DNA of 64,000 bases. Origin: Aplectana chamaeleonis. Its lineage: Eukaryota > Nematoda > Chromadorea > Rhabditida > Cosmocercidae. The stretch lies in assembly GCA_029168955.1 (NCBI GenBank), contig JAPDOI010000269.1, positions 248,001 to 312,000 of the forward strand, given 5' to 3'. The translations under genes and the position numbers were made by a program. The notes beneath the pieces were generated by a model, which searched no databases, had not been told where the DNA came from, and saw only the letters and a program-made list of their open reading frames with translations. Below are positions 51,601-63,600 of the stretch, one piece after another; position 1 is the stretch's first letter, and each line of letters begins with the position of its first letter.

Positions 51601-54600
51601 GCGAAAGCTCACTGGAGCGCGACATTATTCGAATTTCTCTTGCATTTGGAATTACCATCGTCGATCACTGGTTGAGAGATTTCCGCGTCGAACACACGTG
51701 GCACGCACGCAAGCGAGGTGGTAATGATCCTATCATCCTATCATTACCTCCTCGCTTGCGTGCGTGCCACGTGAGTTCAACGCGGCGATCTGTCGACCAG
51801 TGATCGACCATAAATACTTACCAATTTTAGTGGGAGGTTTCTGTGAAGCATTTGGCATATAGGCAATCACAATGTCGCTTTTTTTGGACGTGCTGTCAAT
51901 CTGAACAATAAGGTATTGAAATAGTTTTGTCGTGGATCGCTCGCTGTGAACTAAACAGTTGTAAAAGTAATTATTTCTTTCCGGTTTTTCAGTTAATGTT
52001 CCTACCCATGTGACACTCCTCGAGACGTATTGAACGTCGATGTCTTGTCATCAAAGCACGTAGCGTTCCGAAATTATCGACCCTCTGAGATCCATCCTCA
52101 CTCGTGCGATCAACCCCCAAAACTGTTTAAAGGCATTGTTCACGATGGATTTCGTTTTCGAGTTTTCAATATATAACGAGAGCCCTAGTACCCTATATAA
52201 GAGCAACGTTGAAAAAATCGCGAGAAAATCATCGAAAACCCCTTTTTCAGACCGGAAATATCTCAGTCGAAGGAAGAGTCGATCGTTAGAGATCGCTGTT
52301 TTGACCAACGATATCACGATCAAATGAAATTTATCTTTCTATATCAAGTGATTTGTGGAGAAGGAAAGAATGATTGATGTGTGTAGAAAAGTCATTTTTT
52401 TCGTAATCGTTCGGTAGATTCCATCAATTTTCCCCTCAGTTTTACTATATCAATTGTTGATCAATTACTTCAATGATGGCTAACAGCAATTTGTGCCACA
52501 TGACTCACAGAAGGCCGGCCTCTTTTGACGGAATTTAAAACATTCGACCTAATTTATCTTCACAATTAGGCATTTTTACCCAAACAAACTCTTCCTACGT
52601 TCTTTGGTGGGCCCAGAAAATCATTCCAACCAAAAAAACGGTAAGTGGTTTTCAGCGCGTACGATGCTTTTAAGTTGCTTTTTAAGGAGACTTTGCCTAC
52701 CTTTACAAGCGGACCGGTGGCGTAAGCGTGCTTTCGGTTCGCACTCTCTGGAATAGACAAATATAGCATCACCGTAATTGCACTTTACTACCTCCTACCT
52801 TCAGATGACGCTGATGAAGATGATGACGATGGCTTTGCCTTCTTGTATTCGCCATCCGGCTTCTGTTTGTAATCACTCTCATTTTCAGTTGAGTCACTGG
52901 TTTTCACAGCATACTGACCATCGCTAGTCTTTTCTGGAGTATCTTTTCCCTGCTTCCCAGCCTCATTCAAATTTTCGCCTTCTACTCCTTTTTCATATGA
53001 ATCCCCGCTTCCCTCCACTTCTCCACCGGCAGGCTGCGTTGGTGTTTTTGGGCCAGGGGGAGAAGGTTGCGCTGTCTCCTTGTCTCTTTCGTCTTCTTTC
53101 CTATAGCCCTCTTCTGGATATTTTCCCTGTGTAGGGGACGGAGCTGCCTCTTCAGAAGTGCCCTTGCTACCGTGAGCGATGGTCTCCTCAGCAGTTTTCG
53201 CGTCTTTGTATCCATCCTCTTCCGCGTTGGGACTATTAGCGGCAGTGTTATTTGGCACAAGTTTCTCTTCGTCTTTGTGCTCGGCTGGTCCCTCACTCGT
53301 CGCCTCCTCTGCGCCTCCCTCCAAAGGCTCATTTTTATAGCCCTCCTTTGATTTCGTTCCGCTTTCCTCGTTTAGCTTGTCTACCTTCTCACCTTGCGCG
53401 ACCTCTGACTCTGTTTCTTTCCCGTCTTCTTTTTCTTCTTCAGATTCTGCTTCTTTGTCATCACCTTCTTGGTCTTCCCTGTAAGCTCCCTCACTTTCTG
53501 TAGTCTTCTTCTCCTCATCGTTTTCATTCTCTTTCTCTCGCCCAGCTGCTGTCTCTGCTTTTGGCGTCTCATAGGTTTTACCCTGAGGCTCTCCAGAGCC
53601 TTCTTCTATCTCTTTACGAGGGCTAATCACGTATCGATCATGCTCTACCGACTTCTCAGTAGTAAGAGGCTCAACCTGTTCTGTCGGTACTATTTCTTCA
53701 GAAGCACCAGTGGCTGACCCCTTTACAGGTAACTGAGCTGCCGGTGGGTTCGTTGCTGCATAGGGCTCACTGGAACCCTCCACCTCTCGGGCTGCTTCAG
53801 GATTACCGCTTCCTTCCGCTGCAGCCTCAATTGTTTCGATGGGTGGTGGCTTTGGATAAGACTCATTTTCCCCTATACTTCCTGAGGGTGCACTATTAGG
53901 CGGTGGAGCAGGACCAGATGGAGCAGCTGTTTCGTATTTTTTGCCTAAAAATTCAATATTAACACCGACTGGTATTTGGTAATATTTCAATATCGGAATA
54001 TTCCTAAAATATGAATTACCTGGGGGGTGCTGATAAATTCCAGGCTGCACTGTTGTTGTGAAATTTGATACGACCTGGAAACTGTTTTATCAAATGAGGC
54101 AGGTGGCCCTTTTAGTAAATTTAATATCAATTAGTCATCAAACGAGAACGAGTATGAAGTGCTCATCAAAACATAATGCCCTTAATAAACTATGGGCTAT
54201 CCAACTTTTTCAAATATTTCTTGTTTTAAAACTTGCACCATCATTTCAAACATGCGGAAAAAGTCCAAAACAGAGATCCCGTTAATTTTAAATGGTGATA
54301 TTCCTTCTTCATTATTTTTGAACGAAATTCACTGCGTCAAGCATTATGCCCACCCTGGTAAAGTAACCTGCCACAACAAAATACTAATATAATACAGAAT
54401 AATACAATACAGAATACAGAATAGCAGTTAAGCGCTTTGTGGGCAAACCTAGTGGAAAACCAAGTAGAATTACCTATTACTCTAACTCGCAACAAAATCA
54501 TTTCTTCTGTTAACCTCAGCAGAAGACAAGACAGTGCGACCCTCTGTGTTCGACTCTTCCACGGCATTGTTTTGCTTCTGGTTGGTGTACAGATTTTTGG

Positions 54601-57600
54601 ATATGGCTACTCACAAGTCACTCATCAGTTGAGACAGAAAACAAGGTCTCCGTCATCGTCGGTCGGTAGGCTGTATCTAGCCCGGTCGATACGTATGCAA
54701 TGCATGTCTTACTAAAGCCGCGAAAGCACCTGATGCGCCTGAACTGATCCCGCTTATCCCCTCCGCGGCCGTACTGGTCGATACGTATGCAATGCATTGC
54801 TTACAGAGGTGGAAGCTCCCCCGTTGTCGCCGGACTGCTTCATCCGCAGTGTGCTCGAGTGCGCCTGATTATCGACTGGTATACAATCGACTACTAGGGA
54901 TGTGGTAAGACGGCGCTCGATCACTAGGGAAGGGAGAGGACGACGCAGTCCGATCTTCGGCAGACTATGAAGGGGGCCGAGAGCCGGGCAGGCTTTGACA
55001 ATCACTTTATTGCGCCTTAGCCAGGTTCTAGTGCAGCCTGAAGAGTGCTCCGCAGCTCCATTTTAATGGGAAATCCAGTTTTTGGATATCTATGGAGCAA
55101 ATATTTGACAGCGGACGCTTTTTACAGCAGCATGAAAACAGTTTGAGCTCATCCCAATTTAAATAAGTTGCCCTCGACAGTCAGGCCATTGTTATACCAA
55201 AAGACATGCCTGTCGTGTTCGCTGAACCCTGCACCGTCCAGCGACCGCGACAGGCAGAGTCTACGTGATCAATTCAGTCTGGTGAATGGATGGCCGCGCG
55301 CGATCGGAACCCCGTTGGCCGGTGATGCCGCCAACACCTCACGGTCGTCCGCGTGGTCCATCCGTCGGTCTAAATACATATAATACGGAAACCATACATG
55401 CAATGCATTCTTGGGACAGCATTTTCTACTGTGTGGAGTCGGACCTGACACCATTCGCAACAATTGATCACACCTGTCAAGGTTGCAAAGTTTTGGTATA
55501 ACAATGGGTCTGCAGAGTTGCAGCGACCGACGAGTGGTCGCCGAGCGTCAGCTTCCACGTGGCGACAAAAAAAATTTTGAACATTATCGTAGAGGCGCCG
55601 GTTGCCGCTCGATGGCAGTGACGCAGACCCGAAGCGGCGTCAAAACACTGCGGTGCACCCTACACGCCCTTCACGCCGCATAGGATGCTCCCGTCGCCGA
55701 ATATGATCGATATTGCATCACCCATCGCAGTTCCTCGCTGCGAGCAATGCGGCGTCTTGAAGTCTGCAGACCTCTTGAGGCGGCTCAGAATTGCCGCAAA
55801 TGACTGAGTCGTTTCACTACCGAAGTTGCTATAAGAAAATGATAGTGGTTTTTAACGGAGGGCCTTCCAGTGGGACTTTTCTCAACCTGATCAATTCAAG
55901 TAAAACATGTCCTCATCGGTGAGCACAACATAGGCGGTTCTCAATGTGATTGAGATGGAGAGAGAAGAAGGGTACGAAATTCGTACCCTTTCGTACTACG
56001 AATGTCAGGTCTCTCGCTGGGTCGCTGGCTTGAATATGAAGTAAATATGGTATGATTCAGGATAGATCGTATATGCTATGTTATGTTGAATGAAATATGT
56101 TATATTGAATAGGTTAACGGCCCAGTAGTCACTCTGAGAAAGCAAAGATCCAGCAGGCATGTACAAGATGCAGAAGTCGCAGGGGCGGGGGCACAAAGAT
56201 TTCAGGTGGGCACTAGTTTCTAAAGTAATCTAGGAGATGATCTGAAAGTGGTTGAAAGTGGCCGAATCGACTTCTATAAGAGATTTCCTACGTGCCAAAA
56301 ACGATGATGTAAGTTTGAAAGCAAGTAAACCTCTGAGCAAATCAGATAAGCCAGGAAAATACGGTTGACATAAGGCGCAAACTAATGCACTCAAAAAAAT
56401 TTAATTTTAAAAACTTCCAAAACTCCACTACGGGACTTGAATGAGATCCAGCGAAGTCCAAAAGAGGTGAAACTCTTATTTAAATGAAATATTTTCTCAA
56501 TCATCGGGCGTACCTGATCGGCCTTCATCGGTGATGGTGAGTGTACCTTGCCGCCATCCAGTGGATAAGCAGGAGGACTGCCTTCTTCATCGGATTCTGA
56601 TGTAATTTTGATTAATACTAATGCAATGCAACTTAAAACACCTTTTTGTTGTTCATGAGGTCACACTGGATTGAGAAGGTTTTGTGTATGAGAGGAAAAC
56701 AGTGATGCATTCGACAATTCCTATATTAGCTTGGTCTAATGCGGAACTCTACACCTTTTTCAGATGTCTCGCTCTGTTTGTACTCCGACCCTTCCTTGGG
56801 CGACTCAGGACCTGACTCCGCCGATGACTCTTTAACCGGATATGCTGGGGATGGCCCTGACGACTCAGGTGGAGGTGGTGGTGGTTCCTCAAAGCATTTT
56901 TTTCGAATCTCGAATGAACAAGACTGGCGCAACAAAATAACATGGAAAATAAAGTCTAACATATGTAATGAAATTCACTCACTGTAGGAGGTGTGTTGTA
57001 AGATTTCGATGTCGACTCTTTCACTTCAACAGTGGTCTTTTCAGCACTTGGGATCAGCTAAATTGTAGCGTCATTTCTACTCCAAGCTAGACTGGAAACT
57101 CAATATCTATTGAACTGGTTCTTCAGTAAAGCCACGTTTTGACTGCCCCTGGTCGCTGCGACCATGCGAGGGACGACTATTCCTTTTTCATCGCTCGTAA
57201 TGGAAAGGCGTTTCAGTTGTGACCACTTCTTGGCAAACGTCCTACATCGCTGGGTCGCGGCGACGAAATCCTACAGTTCACCTCCGCACTGCCGTTCAGT
57301 CCGCAAAGTGCACCCTGATTGCGAAATCTTGCTGCGGCGCGGTTGCGAACATCCTCAGACAAGGATGTGGGATCACCCGGGCGCTTTTGACCTTTGGTGC
57401 CCGGGTGATCCCACCGCCCGGGTGATCCCTCATCCCTGTCTGAGAATACTCGCAACCGCGCCGCAGCACGATTTCGCAATCAAGCGCACTTTGCGGACTG
57501 AACGGCAGTGCGGAAGTGAAGAATATGTTTTACTGCTTTGCTGCTGGAGGAGCGATTCTCGATGGTCGCTGATCATCGCTCCATTGCTGCCATTATGGCA

Positions 57601-60600
57601 ACAATGGAGCCAATGACACGTTTCGTCTAGTGAACGTTGACCCTTTCACATGACAAGATCACTTTTTACGAGTCGAAACGTGTTATCGATAAATACCAGC
57701 CAATAATTCCATTGAATTATTGACTTTCTTCGATCATCCGTGAGGCTATACACTATGAACAAAATCACAGCCGCTGCTAAATCGCTGGAGCAGCGGGTGC
57801 AGCGATGTCAAACAGCAGCGTTGAAGTCAAAACATGGCTTAAGGTTAAGGACGCAATCGTCCATTCATTGTGAAAGCTCCTCATTTAAAGCGAGTCCAGG
57901 TGCGGCGAAAGCGCGAGCGAGTAAAAGTTTAGGAAGTCCCGCAACAAAAATGTTGAAGTAAGCCCACAACATCCGTAGTAGAATGGATTGATGTTTATGG
58001 AAAGGCCGCCACGGCATGGTGGGAGCAGTCTTGAAACTCATCCCAGGAGGTGGCCGTGTCCTTGAAACACTGAGAGCTTCCCGGGAAGGTCCAAAGTCCA
58101 CCCGCTGTTGGACGAGTTTTCGATTTCGTACCTTCCTAGGTACTTGGCAGGTAGACAGGGAGGCTTCCCGCTGCCTGGTGGGTAGAAGGGAGGTTTCCTA
58201 GCCACCTAGCAGGTGGACGGAGAGAGTTGCGGCTGCCTGCTGCGTCGATCTCACGTTTCACAAAACGATCCATGGTAAGCAGCGAGCGCTCTGCCTGTCC
58301 ACCCGCGAAATTGGGGTCAGGTATATTATGCTCACCGGAATTCATTGATAACGGAGGCGATACACATCAGCTTCAAACTTTGGGGTCTCCTCTCCGTCTC
58401 TGCAGTCGGCTACTCATGCCTGTCTCTGCTCTCAAAGGTGGCGAAGAGGGGGCCGCCACTATTCAAATCTGGACAGGGGAAGCACGAAAGTGGTTGCTAC
58501 AAGTCGGGAACGGCAAGGCAACGCCGCCTTTCTGCGCCCGCGTTTTCAAGAATACGACCACAGCATTTTCCGGGTGGGCAGCGATCTGCCCGTCCACCCG
58601 CACAGTCGAGGTCGGATATGCTGTGTTCACCGGAATGCACTTATAGAGGAGCTGACAATAAGAAACTTCAGCCTTCTACCCAGCTGTCTCCTCTCCGTCT
58701 CGGCGGGCGGTTACTCATGCCAGTCTCTACTCTCACAGATGGCAGAGAGGAGCCGTACTATTGAAATTTCGATAGGGTAGGCACAAGACTGGTTGCCATA
58801 CGCCGGGCACGTGAAGGTTACACCCCCTCCCTGCGCCCGTTGTTTCATGAATACTGATCAAGAGAGTTTGTTCTAAACAAGACTAAAGGGAGTAATTTCA
58901 ACGTATGATAGTTTACCTGTCCTCTTGGAGGAGCCAACGGTGGCTTCTTCACATAGACAGTTGGCAACGTCGACGTGGTTGGTTGAGACGATGGTATGGA
59001 GGACACATAACTTTCCCCGCTCGCTTTTAAACTGCTCGGAATTGACGCTGTACCATAGCGTCCTGCTGGTGCTTCCTTCTCTGAAACAGACAGAGGTTTG
59101 CAGTCTTTACAGTTTTTTAGGTGATCTCAAGTGAGGCTGAGTAATTGTGTTTGTGAAGAAAGTGTATGTGCAGGACATGCGACGGATATGTAGCTGTTAC
59201 CTTTTACAGCGGGTGCATTGGGTGGTCGAATATAACTTGGTGGGCCACTCGAATCGGCAGGTGCTTTTGGTTGTCCTGTGCAAAAACAGAGGTTGTGTTG
59301 TGTATTTGCGTCTTTCACTGAATGACTACGAACGGAACGTCGGCTGTGCAAAGCGTTACCTTCAACTGCTGGTGCATTATCTGGACGGTTGTACTCTGGC
59401 GGTGCGTGGCTCGGTCCCTCATTTGGTGAAGTTGCGTAAGGTGGTGCTGTGCAAGTCAAATTTATAATTTCACGCTCTAACATCTCAGATTAGAAAGGTA
59501 AAATTGCTGTCCTAAGAGATAAGTTGGTTGTCCGAATAGGGAATATGTGTGAGATCTCGCAGCGCGCCACATGCACAACTGGTCAGTTACCCATGTCGGA
59601 GAATCCACGAGTATCTGTTGCCGACAGTTCACGATTTCTCGTCGACCCATCTACAGAATGGAAGGTGTCGGATACGGGATTGAGTAGTGGCAAAAAAGAT
59701 CGATGTTTCAAAACAATCTCGCGCGTACTTCTCTCTGCGCTCTTATCATGCCACGTACCATACCGCCGCTTTCCAGGGGAAAAAAATGGGCGAAATGGGC
59801 AAAGTGAACAACTAAAGCGTTTTTCGGCCACAACTCGCCTCAAAGTGCTCCGTTTTCAATTTCGAAAACGACGAAGTGTGCAGCATACCGTGATCTAGTC
59901 AATCATGCAAAAATATTTCGCAAAATTTGGGAGCAACATTTTTCTTCAAATCGAAATACATTTTCATTTTAGCCATGCTAGAGATCACGTACGGTTATTT
60001 TTGATCGAATGGGCTCGTTATCTTGTGATAACATTATCAAATTCATAACTAACTGCATCTTTGAAAAAGCGTTAAGATAGAAAATTTCCGACTTTATGTC
60101 ATATAGTTAGATAGATTGTGACACGGTGGACATTTTGGTCCTTTCGAAATTGAAAACGAAGCACTTTGAGGCGTTTTGTGGTCGAAAGACGCTTTAGTTG
60201 CCCATTATGTCCACTTCGCCCATTTTTCCCTTGGATAGCGGCGGTATTGTACTATCCCCTATTTTCTAACGTTCTTCCGCTGCATGGAATGTTCCAGAAA
60301 GCTCAGGCTAAATATCGTCAATCACTGGATGGGAAGCCATGTGGCTGCTTGGAGGGGAATTTCGCGCGCCGGAAAACGAAGAGAGGATGACTATCGATCG
60401 AATAACTTTGCGCCCGATTGCCGACACTGACGATATACCGCACTTTCTTTTTTAGAATAGCATGCAATTCTATCTTTCAGGCCTTTTTATCAGATGAACT
60501 TCTAATAGAGGTGTACTTCAAATAGGGGATGTGCTTTTCTTTTCCAGTCTTGTTTTTTCGGAATTCTCAGAGTGAAAACTCTAATAACGAAATTATAATT

Positions 60601-63600
60601 TGCGCAGTAAACAAACATTAACAGTCAGCTATTCAAGTCCGATGGAGTCATTACTTGCACACTCGTTAATATTATCGTCCTTTTCTGAGCCGTGTCACCG
60701 CTTTAAAGTCTAAATTTTTATTCCTTGTCTCATTTTGAGAAGTACTTTTAATGATGGTGTACTTCAAAAAGAGAGTGCTCTTCGGATTTTTGGCTCTTTT
60801 TGGTGTACTTTCATTAAAGGTGTACCAGGTTGTTCAATAAGTTTTGTCGTTTGATAAGAGAGGGCGTTGCTACTAGCTCAAATTTTTTTTGTTTTGTTGG
60901 TACACTCTTCATATGAACGTACAGGCCATAAAACGGCCAATGTCTCACCGTCGACTGCGTACCACGCGCTGCGCGACCGCACGTGCGTCGGAAGCAGACG
61001 AGTTTTGGCCGCCGCGCGATAGTTTCGGCCGCCGCGCGCGCGGCGGCCGAACCGCCGCGCGGCGGCCAAAACTCGTCGCGCGGCGGCCAGAACCCGTCTG
61101 CTTCCGACGCGCGTGCGGTCGCGCAGCGCGTGGTACGCAGTCGACGGTGAGACATTGGCCGTTTTATGGCCTGTATGTGAAGATTCATTTCAAACTGTCT
61201 CTGACTTTGGGGGGCTCCAAGCCTGCGACTATGGGGACTGGGGCGAGAATACCGCGAACTAGCGCACGCGACTTTGCCGTGGTATTCTCCGGCTAAGCTC
61301 GTGGGCCACTAGCGATTGGCTTTTTTCCAACTTTACAGTAGCCCACCAGTATACGGCTGTCATTATTTGATGATTAGGTGTTGCTCCAAGCCCACGACAT
61401 GGCGGTTTTCAAGAGTTGCACGTACGCCGACTTTGATTGTGTTGAGACAAATAGAAACGTGTTCGAACAAATCGCCACCTCATGGTTCGGCGTCATTTTC
61501 AACATTGTCAATTGTTTCATCCACACCTCATCTCCAACCTCTTTCTTGTCTTTCGGCTTGGAATGGCCTTCTTAATATTTTCTTATTTTCTTCGCTATAT
61601 TGTGTGTATGTGTGTGTGTAGGTGTGTGCCAGAGGTCAATTCATTCTTTGTCTACAAACAATTTAGTGTGGCCGTGTCACAGCAATGGAGCAAAAATTAA
61701 TATCGTGCAGTGATAAAATTCTTATTTTTGGAAATTGCAGCACTTAAAGAAATTCACGAACGAATGTTAAAAGTGTATAATGATTGTTCACCTACAATTA
61801 GAACAGTAGAAAGATGAGTTGCTGAATTTAAGCGTGGTCGTACAAGCCATGAAGACGATACACGAGAAGGACGTCCAAAAACCGCTTCAACACCAGAAAT
61901 CATAGCCAAAATACAGGTAATGGGTTTGGAAGATCGTCGATTGACTAAGTGAAGATATAGTAGAGGCTCTACACATCTCATTAGGGAGTGTGAGCCATAT
62001 TTTAAGTCCAAATTTTGGGTTTTAAAAAGCTGTGTGCACAATGGTTGTCACATTCGCTAACAATGGAACAAAAACACATTCGAATGCGACATTCTCGGCA
62101 ACATTTGGAGGATTTCAAAAAGGATAAAGTGGATTTTGTGCGTCGATTCATCACTATGAATGAGACTTGGGTCTATCACCATGATCCTGAATCAAAACAA
62201 GAGGTTAACGAGTGGTGTAAACCTGGTTGTTCGGCTTTGAAACGAGTTCGTGTCCGGAAATCGACCAAGAAGGTCATGGCATCAGTTTTTTGGGATGCGA
62301 AAGGAATTTTGTTCGTGGATTACTTGCAAGCTGGTAAAACGAATAATTGTGAATTTTATTGCAACTTCTGGGACCAGTTGAAGGAAAAAATCCTGAAAAA
62401 AGACCCGGTTTGCAGAAGAAAAAAACTCCTATTCAGCAGGACAATTGCATCGCGTCTATTAAGCATTTTGACAATGGCTTAAATCCATGATTTGATGTTG
62501 GAATTGTTAGAGCATCCACCGAATTCACCAGATTTGGCCCCCAGCGACTTCCATTTGTTTCCAGAACTCAAAAAAGTTATGCGAGGCAAGCGTTTTTGAT
62601 CAGATGAAGAGGCGATAAGGGCTGTTGAAGCGTATTTTGCAGTCCTTCCGGATTCTCACTTCAGGGATGGGATCCACAGATTGGAGGATCGGTGGAGCAA
62701 GTGTATTAATGTTCATGGAGATTATACTGAATAATAAAGTGTATTTTGAACCATAAAATTGTGTTTTTCTTATTGAACGACAAAACTTATTGAACAACCT
62801 GGCACTTGAAATAGAAAAAATACAGTATGTATTCAAACTATTGTTGATATTGTCACTGCCGGTTCTTTGTCATAATCTCTTTTTAATAATGACTGACGCT
62901 GAACTCCACATCTCGAACTCTAGGTCATAACAAGGAATTCATTTGCAATGCGAATAACAACATTGAAGATTGACGTTAGACATTAAAACGTTGCGTAGTG
63001 ATACCTGAGCTTCCGAGTGATTCTTGTGCTCGAACCTTGTTCGCCTCCCCGGATATCTTCGATGGCTTCGGAATCTTGTAGCTATCTGCAGAACATTTCG
63101 CGTTTTTACTTTGGTAGTTGTAAATGCATTTTTACACTTTTTTTCATCAATTTATAGTCTACAGCAATGGAAGTAGGACCTTGTGAGGTTGCGGACTCTT
63201 CCTAACATACTGTAGTCTGATTGTGTTATCAATCATTTCACCAAAATAACTGAGATTTGTCGGTGAGCTTTTGTTTCCACTCTCACATTTTCACCTGTTT
63301 TCATTGCTTCCACAGATGTAGTCATATCGGTGAGAACGCAGACTCACCGATCTATCACAGCTGTTTCCGAAAAATGAGTCATACCACTAACAAACTACCG
63401 TATGTTAGAACGAGTCCGCAACCTCACCAGGCCCTACTAACATTGCTGTAGACTGTAATCTCATGAGGATACGGTTTTTGGCACGGAATAAAGTATCCTC
63501 TATTTCGGGGTGAAATTTACTGCTGTCGATCGTGTGCGTGTTCACGCGTATGCTACGTCTCGTCCTCCCTCACATTCCTTGCTGCCTCTTCCCTCTCTCC

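Larger units (their letters stand above)
60825..62802 (+). mobile_element. Second mariner copy, broken and carrying two insertions
   Basis: The ends CCAGGTTGTTCAATAAGTTT (60825) and CTTATTGAACAACCTGG (ending 62802) are exact mariner ends. TA precedes the left end, but CA follows the right. Without the two inserts it is about 1,286 bases, like 31727-33004. The transposase is frameshifted. Its longest frame (62015-62482) has ESKQEVNEWC and the RRFITMNETW segment, where the first catalytic Asp of the DD34D triad is replaced by Asn. It lies in the intron between exons 2 and 3. Confidence 0.9.

Noticed and set aside
57164..57616. 150-codon plus-strand frame
   Set aside because: It spans the foldback 57277-57520 and is mirrored on the other strand.
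60889..61296. 135-codon plus and 124-codon minus frames
   Set aside because: They are the two arms of a palindromic MITE nested in mariner.
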